From the NCBI GenBank assembly GCA_040510375.1, contig JBEVJC010000025.1, forward strand, positions 173,329-237,328: a stretch of DNA of 64,000 nt. The letters are read 5' to 3'. The DNA comes from JBEVJC01 sp040510375. Lineage in GTDB: Bacteria; Bacteroidota; Bacteroidia; Chitinophagales; Chitinophagaceae. Of the stretch, positions 16,476-24,585 are shown piece after piece; position 1 is the stretch's first letter; each line of letters begins with the position of its first letter. Made by a program: the position numbers and the translations under genes. Below the pieces are notes generated by a model. That model searched no databases, was not told the origin of the DNA, and was given only the letters and a program-made list of their open reading frames with translations.

Positions 16476-16483
16476 CAAATGTA
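16476..16483 (-). promoter_or_regulatory. -7 element of the phosphatase gene
   Basis: The minus strand reads TACATTTG followed by C, a full match to TAnnTTTG(C), 15 nt before the ATG at 16460. The predicted leader is about 12 nt. The -33 region is weak. Confidence 0.55.
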
Positions 16484-16570
16484 AGAATTGAGGTGTCTGA
16501 ACACAGTTGGGACTATTAATTCTGGGATAATTTTCCGAATTTGCGGATGCCTGTCACCGGGTACCACACT

Positions 16571-17164
16571 ATGAGAATGAGTTATTTTGTTTTAGCGCTA
16601 TTCCTTTTCTCCTGCACTCCCGAAGAGCAGGAAGCCCCGGTAACGGAACTTCCGTTTTTTTTTATTGGTACGGTGAACGGTCAGACTATCGGGTTTGCAG
16701 CAGGATCTACCCAGGGACTGGCATATGAAAATACGGTGTTCGAACAGACCGAACAGATTAATGCTGATTCTTTTCACGTATACCAGGGCACAAGGATCTT
16801 CGACCAGGCTACTGCACCTGCAGGCAGCGTTACCATCAGCCTGATGGGGATCTTCAATCATCTTCCTTCTGTACAGGAAACGGATTCCCTGTTCACAACC
16901 GGATACCATCGGTATGCATTAAGCGATAGCGCCGGTCAGGGTGGAGCATCCATCCTGTTTGTTGATGGTAATGGAACCAGCTGGTCAAGCAGTAACCATC
17001 TGCAATCAGACACGAGTTTCCGTATTGAACTCATCAATCCGGTTACTGATCCTTCAGCCCGCGCTATATTCCAGGCAAGGTTCAGTTGCAGGCTTTTTAA
17101 TGCGGCAGGTGATTCACTCAATCTCGAAAACGGATCAGTCCGTGGCAAAATCCTAAAACCCTGA
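16571..17164 (+). CDS. Lipoprotein of unknown function
   Basis: The start at ATG 16571 gives 197 residues and a short lipoprotein signal (MRMSYFVLALFLFSC, Cys15); an in-frame ATG at 16541 would add a polar extension that spoils the signal. The mature part begins T-P-E-E-Q-E-A-P and has a beta-rich pattern with a G-T-V-N-G-Q-T-I-G-F motif near residue 32, seen in lipoproteins of this phylum. It is divergent from the phosphatase gene and is followed after one base by the DUF4268-like gene, suggesting an operon. No domain can be named. Confidence 0.8.
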   Translation: MRMSYFVLALFLFSCTPEEQEAPVTELPFFFIGTVNGQTIGFAAGSTQGLAYENTVFEQTEQINADSFHVYQGTRIFDQATAPAGSVTISLMGIFNHLPSVQETDSLFTTGYHRYALSDSAGQGGASILFVDGNGTSWSSSNHLQSDTSFRIELINPVTDPSARAIFQARFSCRLFNAAGDSLNLENGSVRGKILKP

Positions 17165-17165
17165 C

Positions 17166-17621
17166 ATGTATACGAGGGAGGAAGCATCTGCCGTGCGTAA
17201 GAATTTCTGGACAACCTTTGGTCAGTATATGAAACCCGTTAAAGGAGCAGCAGGTGAAACTGTAAACTGGCTCAACTACAAAACCGGGATCAGGCATCTT
17301 TACTTCAGGATGGACGCTGAAAAAACATATGCGTCGGTATCGATCGAAATTGCCCATAACGACGAACAGCAACGCCGTTATATGTTTGAACAATTCCTGT
17401 CCATGAAAAAAATACTGGAAGAAAATACAGGGGAAGAATGGAGCTGGCAGCAGGAAGTATATGATGAGGATGGCAGGATGATCAGCAGGATCCAGGTTAC
17501 CCTGGATGGAGTGAATGTATTTACTACCGCCGACTGGCCCGCCATCATCTCTTTTTTCAAACCAAGGATAATTGCGCTGGATACATTCTGGTCACTGACA
17601 CGTGATGTGTTTATGGTATAA
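17166..17621 (+). CDS. DUF4268-family protein
   Basis: The 151-residue product begins MYTREEASAVRKNFWTTFG, the characteristic opening of DUF4268 proteins, and continues with W-L-N-Y-K-T-G-I-R-H-L-Y-F-R-M-D and S-V-S-I-E-I-A-H-N-D. In larger proteins this domain occurs in DNA-related and defence contexts, but stand-alone copies in Bacteroidota have no assigned role. It is cytoplasmic-looking. Its ATG lies one base past the preceding stop. Family assignment is from recall of the N-terminal pattern. Confidence 0.8.
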   Translation: MYTREEASAVRKNFWTTFGQYMKPVKGAAGETVNWLNYKTGIRHLYFRMDAEKTYASVSIEIAHNDEQQRRYMFEQFLSMKKILEENTGEEWSWQQEVYDEDGRMISRIQVTLDGVNVFTTADWPAIISFFKPRIIALDTFWSLTRDVFMV

Positions 17622-17650
17622 TAGTTGGAAAATAGGCATAAACGCACAAT

Positions 17651-17812
17651 ATGAAATATTCTATTTTGTTTTCGATGCTTCTTTCACTTGTCACCTTAAG
17701 CAGCTGCGGCGCAATAGAGACGATCTTTAAAGCGGGAATGTGGTGGGCTTTTTTCCTGGTGGCACTGGTTATTATCGTAATCGTGTGGCTGGTGGCTAAA
17801 GCCCGTAAATGA
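17651..17812 (+). CDS. 53-residue lipoprotein-like small membrane protein
   Basis: An ATG at 17651 opens a 53-codon frame ending in TGA at 17810-17812. The product has a lipoprotein signal (MKYSILFSMLLSLVTLSSC, Cys19), then AIETIFKAGMWWAFFLV leading into a second hydrophobic helix, and a basic end (VAKARK). Similar short proteins, often annotated as hypothetical, occur in this family of bacteria. It follows the DUF4268-like gene by 29 nt and is probably in the same operon. Lipid attachment next to a membrane helix suggests an inner-membrane location; that is inference. Confidence 0.75.
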   Translation: MKYSILFSMLLSLVTLSSCGAIETIFKAGMWWAFFLVALVIIVIVWLVAKARK

Positions 17813-17841
17813 TTACAACAGCTCCACCGTTAAACCAGATG

Positions 17842-17860
17842 AGGGGAAAACTTTTCCCCT
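17842..17860. terminator. Inverted repeat after the 53-residue gene, possible terminator
   Basis: aggggaaaa (17842-17850) and ttttcccct (17852-17860) are perfect complements around one base, forming a hairpin with a 5-nt effective loop. T-run downstream is poor, so termination is likely but not certain. Confidence 0.5.
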
Positions 17861-17906
17861 TATCCGTGGTTTGTAAGTTGTTTATCCATAACGGCAAGTA
17901 TATAAA

Positions 17907-18023
17907 TTAACAATGCCCGAGCAGCCAGTAGGCCAATGCGAACACCGCAATAAATCCGAGACAACCGCCTCCCAACTTGTATCCCGCATAACCTGCGATG
18001 AGTGTACGTAACCAGTTTTGCAT
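17907..18023 (-). CDS. 38-residue Gly-rich small membrane protein
   Basis: On the minus strand an ATG at 18023 opens a 38-codon frame ending in TAA at 17907-17909. The product reads as a basic amphipathic start (MQNWLRTLIAGYAGYKLGG), a G-G-G-C-L-G turn and one hydrophobic helix (FIAVFALAYWLLG) ending H-C. The motif A-G-Y-x-x-x-K-L-G-G-G-C recurs in tiny proteins of related bacteria as I recall them. It is convergent with the 53-residue gene. A longer reading of 70 residues in another frame (17882-18094) has non-coding composition. Function unknown; probably an inner-membrane microprotein. Confidence 0.65.
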   Translation of the reverse strand: MQNWLRTLIAGYAGYKLGGGCLGFIAVFALAYWLLGHC

Positions 18024-18126
18024 AATTTTTTTTGTTGAGTGGATAGAAAATAATGCCAGAAATACGTATGCTGACAGGATCCCTGCTTTGGCATGAAAAT
18101 TACATTTATGCCCTCAAAGCTGTGAT

Positions 18127-19023
18127 ATGAAGTTTTTAAGTTGTGTATTCCTTTGTTTAAATTCCCTGTTGATTATTAGTTGTGGAAATGATCCGGATGA
18201 TGGTAACAGTAAATCAAATCCATCGTCCACACCGGCCAAACCACCGGTCAACTGGAAAAAAGCAGCGAAAGATTCATATCATTTTGAATCAGTGAAGAAC
18301 TGGCTGGAAAAAGGCAGGAAAGTAAAAGATACAACCGGGATTGACTTGATACTGGCAGTTAACAGGACCGATAGTATGAATCTGGCGGGACTCGATACGA
18401 TTATTGTGCCGGATGATTTTTCCGGTGATATCGCCACCTACATGAATTTCCCTGAAAAGGTTTCTGCATTGAAAAATGTAGACAAGCTTATTTTTTTTTC
18501 GTACCCCACTCAAACTTTCGGTGCGTATGAACATGGTAACCTGGTGCAGGCAGGACCAACAAATATGGGCCGTAAAAAAGATCCCACACCCACCGGATTA
18601 TTTTTTTCCAACTGGAAGGCAGTTGAAACCACCAGTACGTTTAATGATGAATGGAACCTCCGGTGGAATTTTAATGTAGACAATAAAGAAGGTATCGGAT
18701 GGCATCAATATGCGTTACCAGGATATCCGGCATCCCATAGTTGTATGCGTTTGCAGACCAATGATGCAAAAAAATTGTACGATTGGGCTGATCAGTGGAA
18801 ACTGGAGAGTAAGGATTCTGTCCTTGCCAACGGAACACCCACCATCATCTTTGGCTCTTATGATTTTGATGGAAAAAAACCATGGCTGGCGTTGGTAGGT
18901 GATGGTCAGTCGCTTGATATACCCGAAAAAACACTTAACGATCTGGTGCAGCCCAACCTTGAAAGAATCATTGCTGAACAGGAGAAAACAAATAAAATGA
19001 AGAATACCACTGCTTCAAAATAG
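18127..19023 (+). CDS. L,D-transpeptidase (YkuD) family lipoprotein
   Basis: YkuD enzymes make 3-3 crosslinks in peptidoglycan or attach proteins to it, using a Cys nucleophile. The 298-residue protein has a lipoprotein signal (Cys19 in LLIISCGN), a Pro/Ser-rich linker, and a C-terminal YkuD-type domain with D-P-T-P-T-G-x-F, G-W-H-Q-Y-A-L-P and the catalytic S-H-S-C-M-R-L (about residues 203-209). The consensus is S-H-G-C; here the Gly is Ser, with the key His and Cys kept. A long N-terminal part (about 45-130) with I-L-A-V-N-R-T-D may be a lectin-like or substrate-binding module. Activity is likely but not proven by sequence. Confidence 0.85.
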   Translation: MKFLSCVFLCLNSLLIISCGNDPDDGNSKSNPSSTPAKPPVNWKKAAKDSYHFESVKNWLEKGRKVKDTTGIDLILAVNRTDSMNLAGLDTIIVPDDFSGDIATYMNFPEKVSALKNVDKLIFFSYPTQTFGAYEHGNLVQAGPTNMGRKKDPTPTGLFFSNWKAVETTSTFNDEWNLRWNFNVDNKEGIGWHQYALPGYPASHSCMRLQTNDAKKLYDWADQWKLESKDSVLANGTPTIIFGSYDFDGKKPWLALVGDGQSLDIPEKTLNDLVQPNLERIIAEQEKTNKMKNTTASK

Positions 19024-19186
19024 CAAGTGTCTTGTCGGTTATAAAGCCTACCTTCCGAAGGATGGATTATTTGGCGCAACATCAGATTTCTCCACTCCAC
19101 CAGGCGCTTTCAATAACCAGGGAACCACTAGTCCGGCAAACAATTGTATCAAGGGAAAGCGGCTGAACCCAGAGATAAATTTTAAA

Positions 19187-21415
19187 ATGAAGACAGCGTT
19201 TATCGGAACATATCCTCCACGGGAATGTGGAATCGGAACATTTTCGCAGAATCTTGTAATCGCCATGGTTGGCAGGAGCGGGGACAATGAAGGGATTGTT
19301 ATTGCCATGGATGATGAAGAGCCTTCCTATGATTATCCACCGGAAGTTGAGTTCCGGATCCGGCAGGAACAGCAGGGCGATTATATCGAAGCAGCCCGCT
19401 TTATTAATCTCAGTGGCGCAGATGTGTGCGTTCTGGAACACGAGTTCGGTATTTTTGGAGGCCAGAACGGCGTGTATATCCTGCCCCTGATCCACCGTCT
19501 TGAAATCCCGCTGATCGTAACCCTGCACACCGTTCTTAAAACACCGTCTTATAATGAACGGGCAATTATGCTCGAGATCTGCAAGATGGCCAGCCGCATC
19601 GTGGTGATGACGAATAAAGCGGTGGAGTTCCTGACTGAAATATACATGGTACCCCTGGAAAAAATAGCCCTGATCGAACATGGCGTTCCCGATGTTTATT
19701 TTGAACATGAGAAGGCAAAAAAGGATTTTAAATTTTCAAATCGTAAAATCCTTCTGACGTTTGGATTCATCAGCCGGAATAAAGGGATAGAGACGGTGAT
19801 CCGTGCCCTTCCACAGGTTGTTGCACGCCACCCCGAAGTAATTTATATCATTCTCGGAAAAACACATCCGGCGGTGATGCGCCATGCTGGTGAAGAGTAC
19901 CGGATCTTCCTGCTGCGACTGGTTAAAAAGTTACAACTTGAAAAACATGTTCTCTTCGTAAACGAATTCACTACCGAGAAGGAACTGTTTAAATACCTGC
20001 ATGCATCGGATATATATATCACCCCGTATCTCAACGAAGCGCAGATAACCAGCGGTACCTTATCCTACGCAGTAGGTGCCGGTTCGGCTGTAATCTCCAC
20101 TCCGTACTGGCATGCAGAAGAATTGCTGGCTGATGGTCGCGGCCGGCTCTTTGGATTCAACGATACTGAACAACTAACTTCCATACTGCTGGAACTTTTA
20201 GATAATCCTGATGAGCTGAACGAACTGCGAAGCAGGGCAGCAACCTATGGCGCGGGAATTACCTGGCCAAAAATAGGTGCCCGGTATAATGAGCTGGCGT
20301 TGGAAGTGATCCAGCATGAATCGGGACATCAAACAAAAACGGAAACAGAATTTGATCCCCTGATCCTGCCACCGTTTGCACTTGATCATATCCGCCGGAT
20401 GACCGACGATACCGGCATTATCCAGCACGCAAAATTCGGCATACCCAACCTGAAGGAAGGATACTGTCTCGACGATAATGCGCGTGCCCTGCTGATGGTG
20501 CTCATGGCATACAAACAAAAAAAACATCCCCTGGCACTGGAGCTTTCACCGGTTTACCTGAGTTATATCCATTACATGCAGAATGACGACGGCCGCTTCA
20601 GGAATTTCCTGAGCTTCAGCCGCAATTTCCTGGATGAAGTGGGGTCCGAGGATTCATTTGGCCGGGCCATGTGGGCGTTGGGTTACCTGTTGGGTAATGC
20701 GCCCAATGATGCGTATTACCAGACCGGCAAAGAGATTTTTTTTGATGCCGCCCCTAACTTTGAAAACCTGCGTTCGATCCGTAGCATTGCCAACACCATC
20801 ATCGGTGTGAGTTATTACCTGAAGAGTAATCCCACTGATGAAGGAATGACGGAACGACTGCGGGTAATGACCTACCTGCTCGTAACCGAATACCAGAATA
20901 CCAGGACAGCCGACTGGCACTGGTTTGAACAGGTGCTTGCCTATGACAACGCCATGCTTCCCCTTGCATTGTTTCATGCAGCAATGGTATTACACGATGA
21001 TAAAGTGGGTGGTATTGCGATGGAAAGTATGGATTTCCTCACCCGTCATACACTCAGGGATGGTTATCTCTCCGTTATCGGGAATGAACAATGGTATCAC
21101 CGCGAAGGTACCGCCAGTAATTTTGCACAGCAGCCGCTTGATGTACTGGCCCAGGTGCTGATGTATCACCAGGCATACCATTATACAAAGGACAAGGAAT
21201 ACCTCAACAAACTTTATCTGTCCTTCATGTGGTTCCTTGGTGAGAATGACCTGCGGATGAGTTTGTATGATTTTGAGACCAAGGGATGCTGCGACGGACT
21301 GGAACGATATGGTGTAAACCGTAACCAGGGTGCAGAAAGTACCCTGGCTTATCTTATTTCCCATCTTACGGTGCTGCAGGCATTCGAAGAATATTATAAA
21401 AGCGAGCAGTCATGA
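19187..21415 (+). CDS. Glycosyltransferase family 4 fused to a helical-barrel glycosidase-like domain
   Basis: The 742-residue protein has two parts. Residues 1-365 are a GT-B retaining glycosyltransferase: G-T-Y-P-P-R-E-C-G-I-G-T-F near the N-terminus, L-E-H-E-F-G-I-F-G-G, F-G-F-I-S-R-N-K-G-I-E and the E-A-Q-I-T-S-G-T-L-S-Y-A-V-G-A-G nucleotide-sugar site. Residues about 375-742 are helix-rich with tryptophan and aspartate motifs (C-L-D-D-N-A-R-A-L, D-W-H-W-F-E, D-G-L-E-R-Y-G), like (alpha/alpha)6 barrel glycosidases. It overlaps the next GT4 gene by four bases (ATGA) and faces a GH130 gene. No signal peptide, so cytoplasmic. The likely sugar is mannose, inferred from the GH130 neighbour. 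Confidence 0.9.
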   Translation: MKTAFIGTYPPRECGIGTFSQNLVIAMVGRSGDNEGIVIAMDDEEPSYDYPPEVEFRIRQEQQGDYIEAARFINLSGADVCVLEHEFGIFGGQNGVYILPLIHRLEIPLIVTLHTVLKTPSYNERAIMLEICKMASRIVVMTNKAVEFLTEIYMVPLEKIALIEHGVPDVYFEHEKAKKDFKFSNRKILLTFGFISRNKGIETVIRALPQVVARHPEVIYIILGKTHPAVMRHAGEEYRIFLLRLVKKLQLEKHVLFVNEFTTEKELFKYLHASDIYITPYLNEAQITSGTLSYAVGAGSAVISTPYWHAEELLADGRGRLFGFNDTEQLTSILLELLDNPDELNELRSRAATYGAGITWPKIGARYNELALEVIQHESGHQTKTETEFDPLILPPFALDHIRRMTDDTGIIQHAKFGIPNLKEGYCLDDNARALLMVLMAYKQKKHPLALELSPVYLSYIHYMQNDDGRFRNFLSFSRNFLDEVGSEDSFGRAMWALGYLLGNAPNDAYYQTGKEIFFDAAPNFENLRSIRSIANTIIGVSYYLKSNPTDEGMTERLRVMTYLLVTEYQNTRTADWHWFEQVLAYDNAMLPLALFHAAMVLHDDKVGGIAMESMDFLTRHTLRDGYLSVIGNEQWYHREGTASNFAQQPLDVLAQVLMYHQAYHYTKDKEYLNKLYLSFMWFLGENDLRMSLYDFETKGCCDGLERYGVNRNQGAESTLAYLISHLTVLQAFEEYYKSEQS

Positions 21416-22434
21416 AGATTGCTGTGCTTGCTTCCATTGCCTGGCGCACTCCGCCCCGGATGTACGGTCCATGGGAACAGGTAGCTTCCAACCTGACAGA
21501 GGGACTTGTAAACAGGGGCATTGATGTCACCATGTTTGCAACAGCTGATTCCCAAACGAAGGCGAAACTTGTTGCAGTTATAAATCGTCCCTATGCGGAA
21601 GACCCTGATGCAGATGCCAAGGTGAATGAATGCCTGCATATAAGTGAATTAATGGAACGGGCAGTGGAGTTTGATCTTATCCATAATCATTTCGATTTCC
21701 TTCCACTGACCTATTCGCTACTGGCGGCAACACCGATGCTGACAACTATCCACGGTTTCTCTTCACCACGTATTGTACCGGTTTATAAAAAGTATAACAG
21801 GCATTCCCACTATGTGTCTATCAGTAACTCCGACCGCCATCCCGACCTGGATTACCTGGCAACAGTGTACAACGGAATTGATGTGGAACAGTTCACACCG
21901 GTAAATCAACCCGGCGATTACTTATTATATTTTGGCCGGATCCATCCCCATAAGGGCGCGCTGGAAGCCATTCAGGTGGCGCGTCGGTCCGGGGTGCCGT
22001 TACTGATTGCAGGCCTGATCCAGGATCAGGATTATTTCTCCGGTCGGATCGAACCACTGATTGACGGCGTACAAACCAGGTATATCGGGAACGTGGGTCC
22101 GGACGAGCGGAATGTGTTGCTGGGTGGGGCATTGGGACTACTGCACCTGATCAGTTTTGAGGAACCTTTCGGGTTGAGTGTGGCCGAAGCCATGTGTTGT
22201 GGTACACCGGTGATTGCATTCAACCGTGGGTCCATGCCGGAATTAATCGATGAAGGGGTGACAGGGTTCCTGGTGCAGAATGAGGAAGAAGCAGTAAATG
22301 CTGTTACAAAACTTCGATCCATCAACCGGGCGGAATGTGCTGGACTTGCACGGATACGTTTTTCAAAAGAGCGGATGGTAGATGAATATATCCGGCTTTA
22401 CCAGGGAATCCTGGGGGGAAATAAAACCAGTTAA
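21412..22434 (+). CDS. Glycosyltransferase family 4
   Basis: The 340-residue GT-B enzyme begins M-K-I-A-V-L-A-S-I-A-W-R-T-P-P, has H-N-H-F-D-F-L-P-L and F-G-R-I-H-P-H-K-G in the middle and ends with the E-P-F-G-L-S-V-A-E-A-M-C-C-G-T-P-V donor-site motif (Glu residues of the EX7E pattern). Its ATG overlaps the TGA of the upstream fusion gene (ATGA), implying translational coupling, so the two transferases likely act together. The acceptor is unknown; a mannoside is suggested by the neighbouring GH130 enzyme. Confidence 0.92.
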   Translation: MKIAVLASIAWRTPPRMYGPWEQVASNLTEGLVNRGIDVTMFATADSQTKAKLVAVINRPYAEDPDADAKVNECLHISELMERAVEFDLIHNHFDFLPLTYSLLAATPMLTTIHGFSSPRIVPVYKKYNRHSHYVSISNSDRHPDLDYLATVYNGIDVEQFTPVNQPGDYLLYFGRIHPHKGALEAIQVARRSGVPLLIAGLIQDQDYFSGRIEPLIDGVQTRYIGNVGPDERNVLLGGALGLLHLISFEEPFGLSVAEAMCCGTPVIAFNRGSMPELIDEGVTGFLVQNEEEAVNAVTKLRSINRAECAGLARIRFSKERMVDEYIRLYQGILGGNKTS

Positions 22435-22481
22435 CCATCCCATTCAAATATTACTGATGTTCCTCCAAAGTATTAACCACC

Positions 22482-23954
22482 TCAGTTCCCGGCTTCCTTT
22501 AATGCATCCAGCAATTCCTGCAGATCCACGGTAGCATAGGTAGAAGCATGATCCGACATCGCATAGGGAATGATGAGACGACCATTGTGAATCATCTGGC
22601 CGCAGGAATAGAGGACATTGGGCACATATCCTTCGCGTTCCTTTTCATTGGGCGACATCAATGGTTTGGTCAGCCTGCCAATTACTTTTGATGGATCATT
22701 CAGGTCGAGCAGGGAAACACCCAATACATATTCGCGTACAGGTCCCACGCCATGGGTGATCAGCAACCAGCCCTCACTGGTCTCCACAGGCGATCCGCAA
22801 TTACCCACCTGAACAAACTCCCAGGGGAATTTTGGCGTCTGCAACAACGTAGCCTTCCTCCAGATATTTATATTGTCTGAAAAAGCGATGTAGTTATTTA
22901 CACCATCAATCCGGCATAACATTGCATACTGGCCGTTGATTTTTCGGGGAAATAATGCCATGCCCTTGTTTTGTGCCACCTCTCCATTGATAGGCATCAC
23001 CTTAAAATCATAAAAATTTTTGGTCTTGATCAGTTTGGGAAGAATGGCCATCCCATCATAGGCGGTATAGGTTGAATAGTAGGTAGCCTCCCCGTCGTCG
23101 TCTGTAAACCTTACGAAGCGGGCATCCTCGATGCCCTTCATTTCGGTATCAGCAATCGGGAATATTACTCTTTCGGAAATATCGGTGTCTACGGAAAAAT
23201 GCATTTCATAATGAGAAGAAGCCAGCCATTTCATTTCATTCAGTAAAAGGAGGCTTTGGGGATCGTCTGACATCCTGGCCCTGGTTTCCTCCACATAACG
23301 CATCAACTCTTCATAGGTGAAGGTCTCGGTCAGCTTGCCCATCATCAGCTCGTATGCAGGTGCGTTTACATTCTGCATTTCGGTGAGCTTACGGCTGAAG
23401 CTGCTTTTTCTATACGTATGGTTCTTTACATGTTCGGGTGCTTCCAGCATCCGGCCCACGGGTCCGATCCTGATATTACCCAATCCGTCGATGATACCCG
23501 AACGGAAAACAATGGAGGAAATATGCCCCTCACCGGTTGCGCGGAAACTCAGGATGATCCGTTTTTCATTACCCGCCATTTCCGTCTGGTCGGGGTCTTC
23601 CATGATGGAGGGATTGAAAAATGCGGCAGCTTCAATGGAATATTCCATGGTGAAGAACGATCCGATCAGTACTTTCTGTGGCCTTGTAAAGCCCCGTGCA
23701 TCTACTTTATTGCGTTCAAAGATGCGGGATAACCGCTCGTAGTGTTTTTCGAAGATCCTGGACACACTTCTGTGCCTTTTTGAGAAATCACGTAGTACAT
23801 GATTAAGCAGTTCCGTCTGCTCTTTCTCTGTCAACGCCATAACCCGGTTCACCAATTCAATTGCCCTGGGTTCGGTAGTATAAAGATATCTGGCGATTAC
23901 CCTGCTTGTATCTGGCTGGAAAATTATATCCTTCCTGGTAACATTTACTGTCAT
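22482..23954 (-). CDS. Glycoside hydrolase family 130 protein (beta-mannoside phosphorylase/hydrolase)
   Basis: GH130 enzymes phosphorolyse or hydrolyse beta-mannosides. From the ATG at 23954 the protein has 490 residues; a longer frame starting at 23996 would add 14 residues. There is a helical N-terminal extension (about 1-130), then a five-bladed beta-propeller with the family-typical G-I-E-D-A-R-F motif, K-G-M-A-L-F-P-R, C-G-S-P-V-E-T, G-W-L-L-I-T-H-G-V and G-Y-V-P-N-V-L-Y-S-C-G. No signal peptide, so it is cytoplasmic, as are the two transferases with which it converges. The linkage is not fixed by sequence; family members with an N-terminal helical extension include beta-1,2-mannoside phosphorylases. 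Confidence 0.9.
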   Translation of the reverse strand: MTVNVTRKDIIFQPDTSRVIARYLYTTEPRAIELVNRVMALTEKEQTELLNHVLRDFSKRHRSVSRIFEKHYERLSRIFERNKVDARGFTRPQKVLIGSFFTMEYSIEAAAFFNPSIMEDPDQTEMAGNEKRIILSFRATGEGHISSIVFRSGIIDGLGNIRIGPVGRMLEAPEHVKNHTYRKSSFSRKLTEMQNVNAPAYELMMGKLTETFTYEELMRYVEETRARMSDDPQSLLLLNEMKWLASSHYEMHFSVDTDISERVIFPIADTEMKGIEDARFVRFTDDDGEATYYSTYTAYDGMAILPKLIKTKNFYDFKVMPINGEVAQNKGMALFPRKINGQYAMLCRIDGVNNYIAFSDNINIWRKATLLQTPKFPWEFVQVGNCGSPVETSEGWLLITHGVGPVREYVLGVSLLDLNDPSKVIGRLTKPLMSPNEKEREGYVPNVLYSCGQMIHNGRLIIPYAMSDHASTYATVDLQELLDALKEAGN

Positions 23955-24046
23955 AATAACAAAACTTAAATCAACTGGCCCTTCTGCCGGAGCCAATTAC
24001 TGGCCCATTTATTTGTTTGATCCCCCATTGCCTCAAACCCTGGTCA

Positions 24047-24076
24047 TAGAAAAAGGAGTTCAATATTGAACTCCTT
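24047..24076 (-). terminator. Terminator of the RRM gene
   Basis: aaggagttcaat and attgaactcctt form a perfect 24-bp palindrome (24053-24076). On the minus strand it is followed by a T-rich stretch, ending the gene at 24106. Confidence 0.85.
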
Positions 24077-24105
24077 CAAAAATATCTCCAAATTAACCTG
24101 TTCGG

Positions 24106-24378
24106 CTAATAAAAGGAATTCCTGGATGAACCCTGCTCGCGTGGCTTGGCTTCATTGGCTTTAATGGAACGACCTTCCATCATTGAGCCGTTAAGTTCCT
24201 TGATTGCATTTTCAGCTGCTTCCTTGTCGGGCATTTCCACGAAACCAAAGCCCCTGCTGCGGTTGGTGGCACGGTCCATAATAATGTTGGCCGACGAAAC
24301 TGTTCCGTAAGTCGCAAAAAGTTGTTTCAGGTCTTCCGACTGAACGCCGAATCCCAGATTAGAGACATAAATATTCAT
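24106..24378 (-). CDS. RRM-type RNA-binding protein
   Basis: The 90-residue product is a single RNA-recognition motif: RNP2 I-Y-V-S-N-L (residues 3-8) and RNP1 R-G-F-G-F-V-E-M (about 43-50) are intact, with the aromatic residues that stack on RNA bases. A short polar tail follows (KPREQGSSRNSFY). Bacterial RRM proteins of this size are abundant in Bacteroidota and cyanobacteria and bind single-stranded RNA. It is transcribed alone and ends at a clear terminator. Confidence 0.95.
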   Translation of the reverse strand: MNIYVSNLGFGVQSEDLKQLFATYGTVSSANIIMDRATNRSRGFGFVEMPDKEAAENAIKELNGSMMEGRSIKANEAKPREQGSSRNSFY

Positions 24379-24585
24379 ATTGGATGAATTTAGGATAAAA
24401 AATATCTGAGGACAAAAGCAGGAGGTAAAGAAGACGGTTGAATTGCGGAATTCACTTACAAGATGCTGACAAACTCAAATAGATAACATCCTGAAGATAG
24501 TCTTTTCCCGGGAAGGGGCTTAATTTAAATTGCGGTCGGAGGCAACGTTTCCTGATAATTTGCTGTCAGGCTAGAAAATATTATT

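Noticed and set aside
17882..18094. 70-residue minus-strand reading overlapping the 38-residue gene
   Set aside because: Wrong frame relative to the sensible membrane peptide, with unlikely Cys/His/Ser-rich composition.
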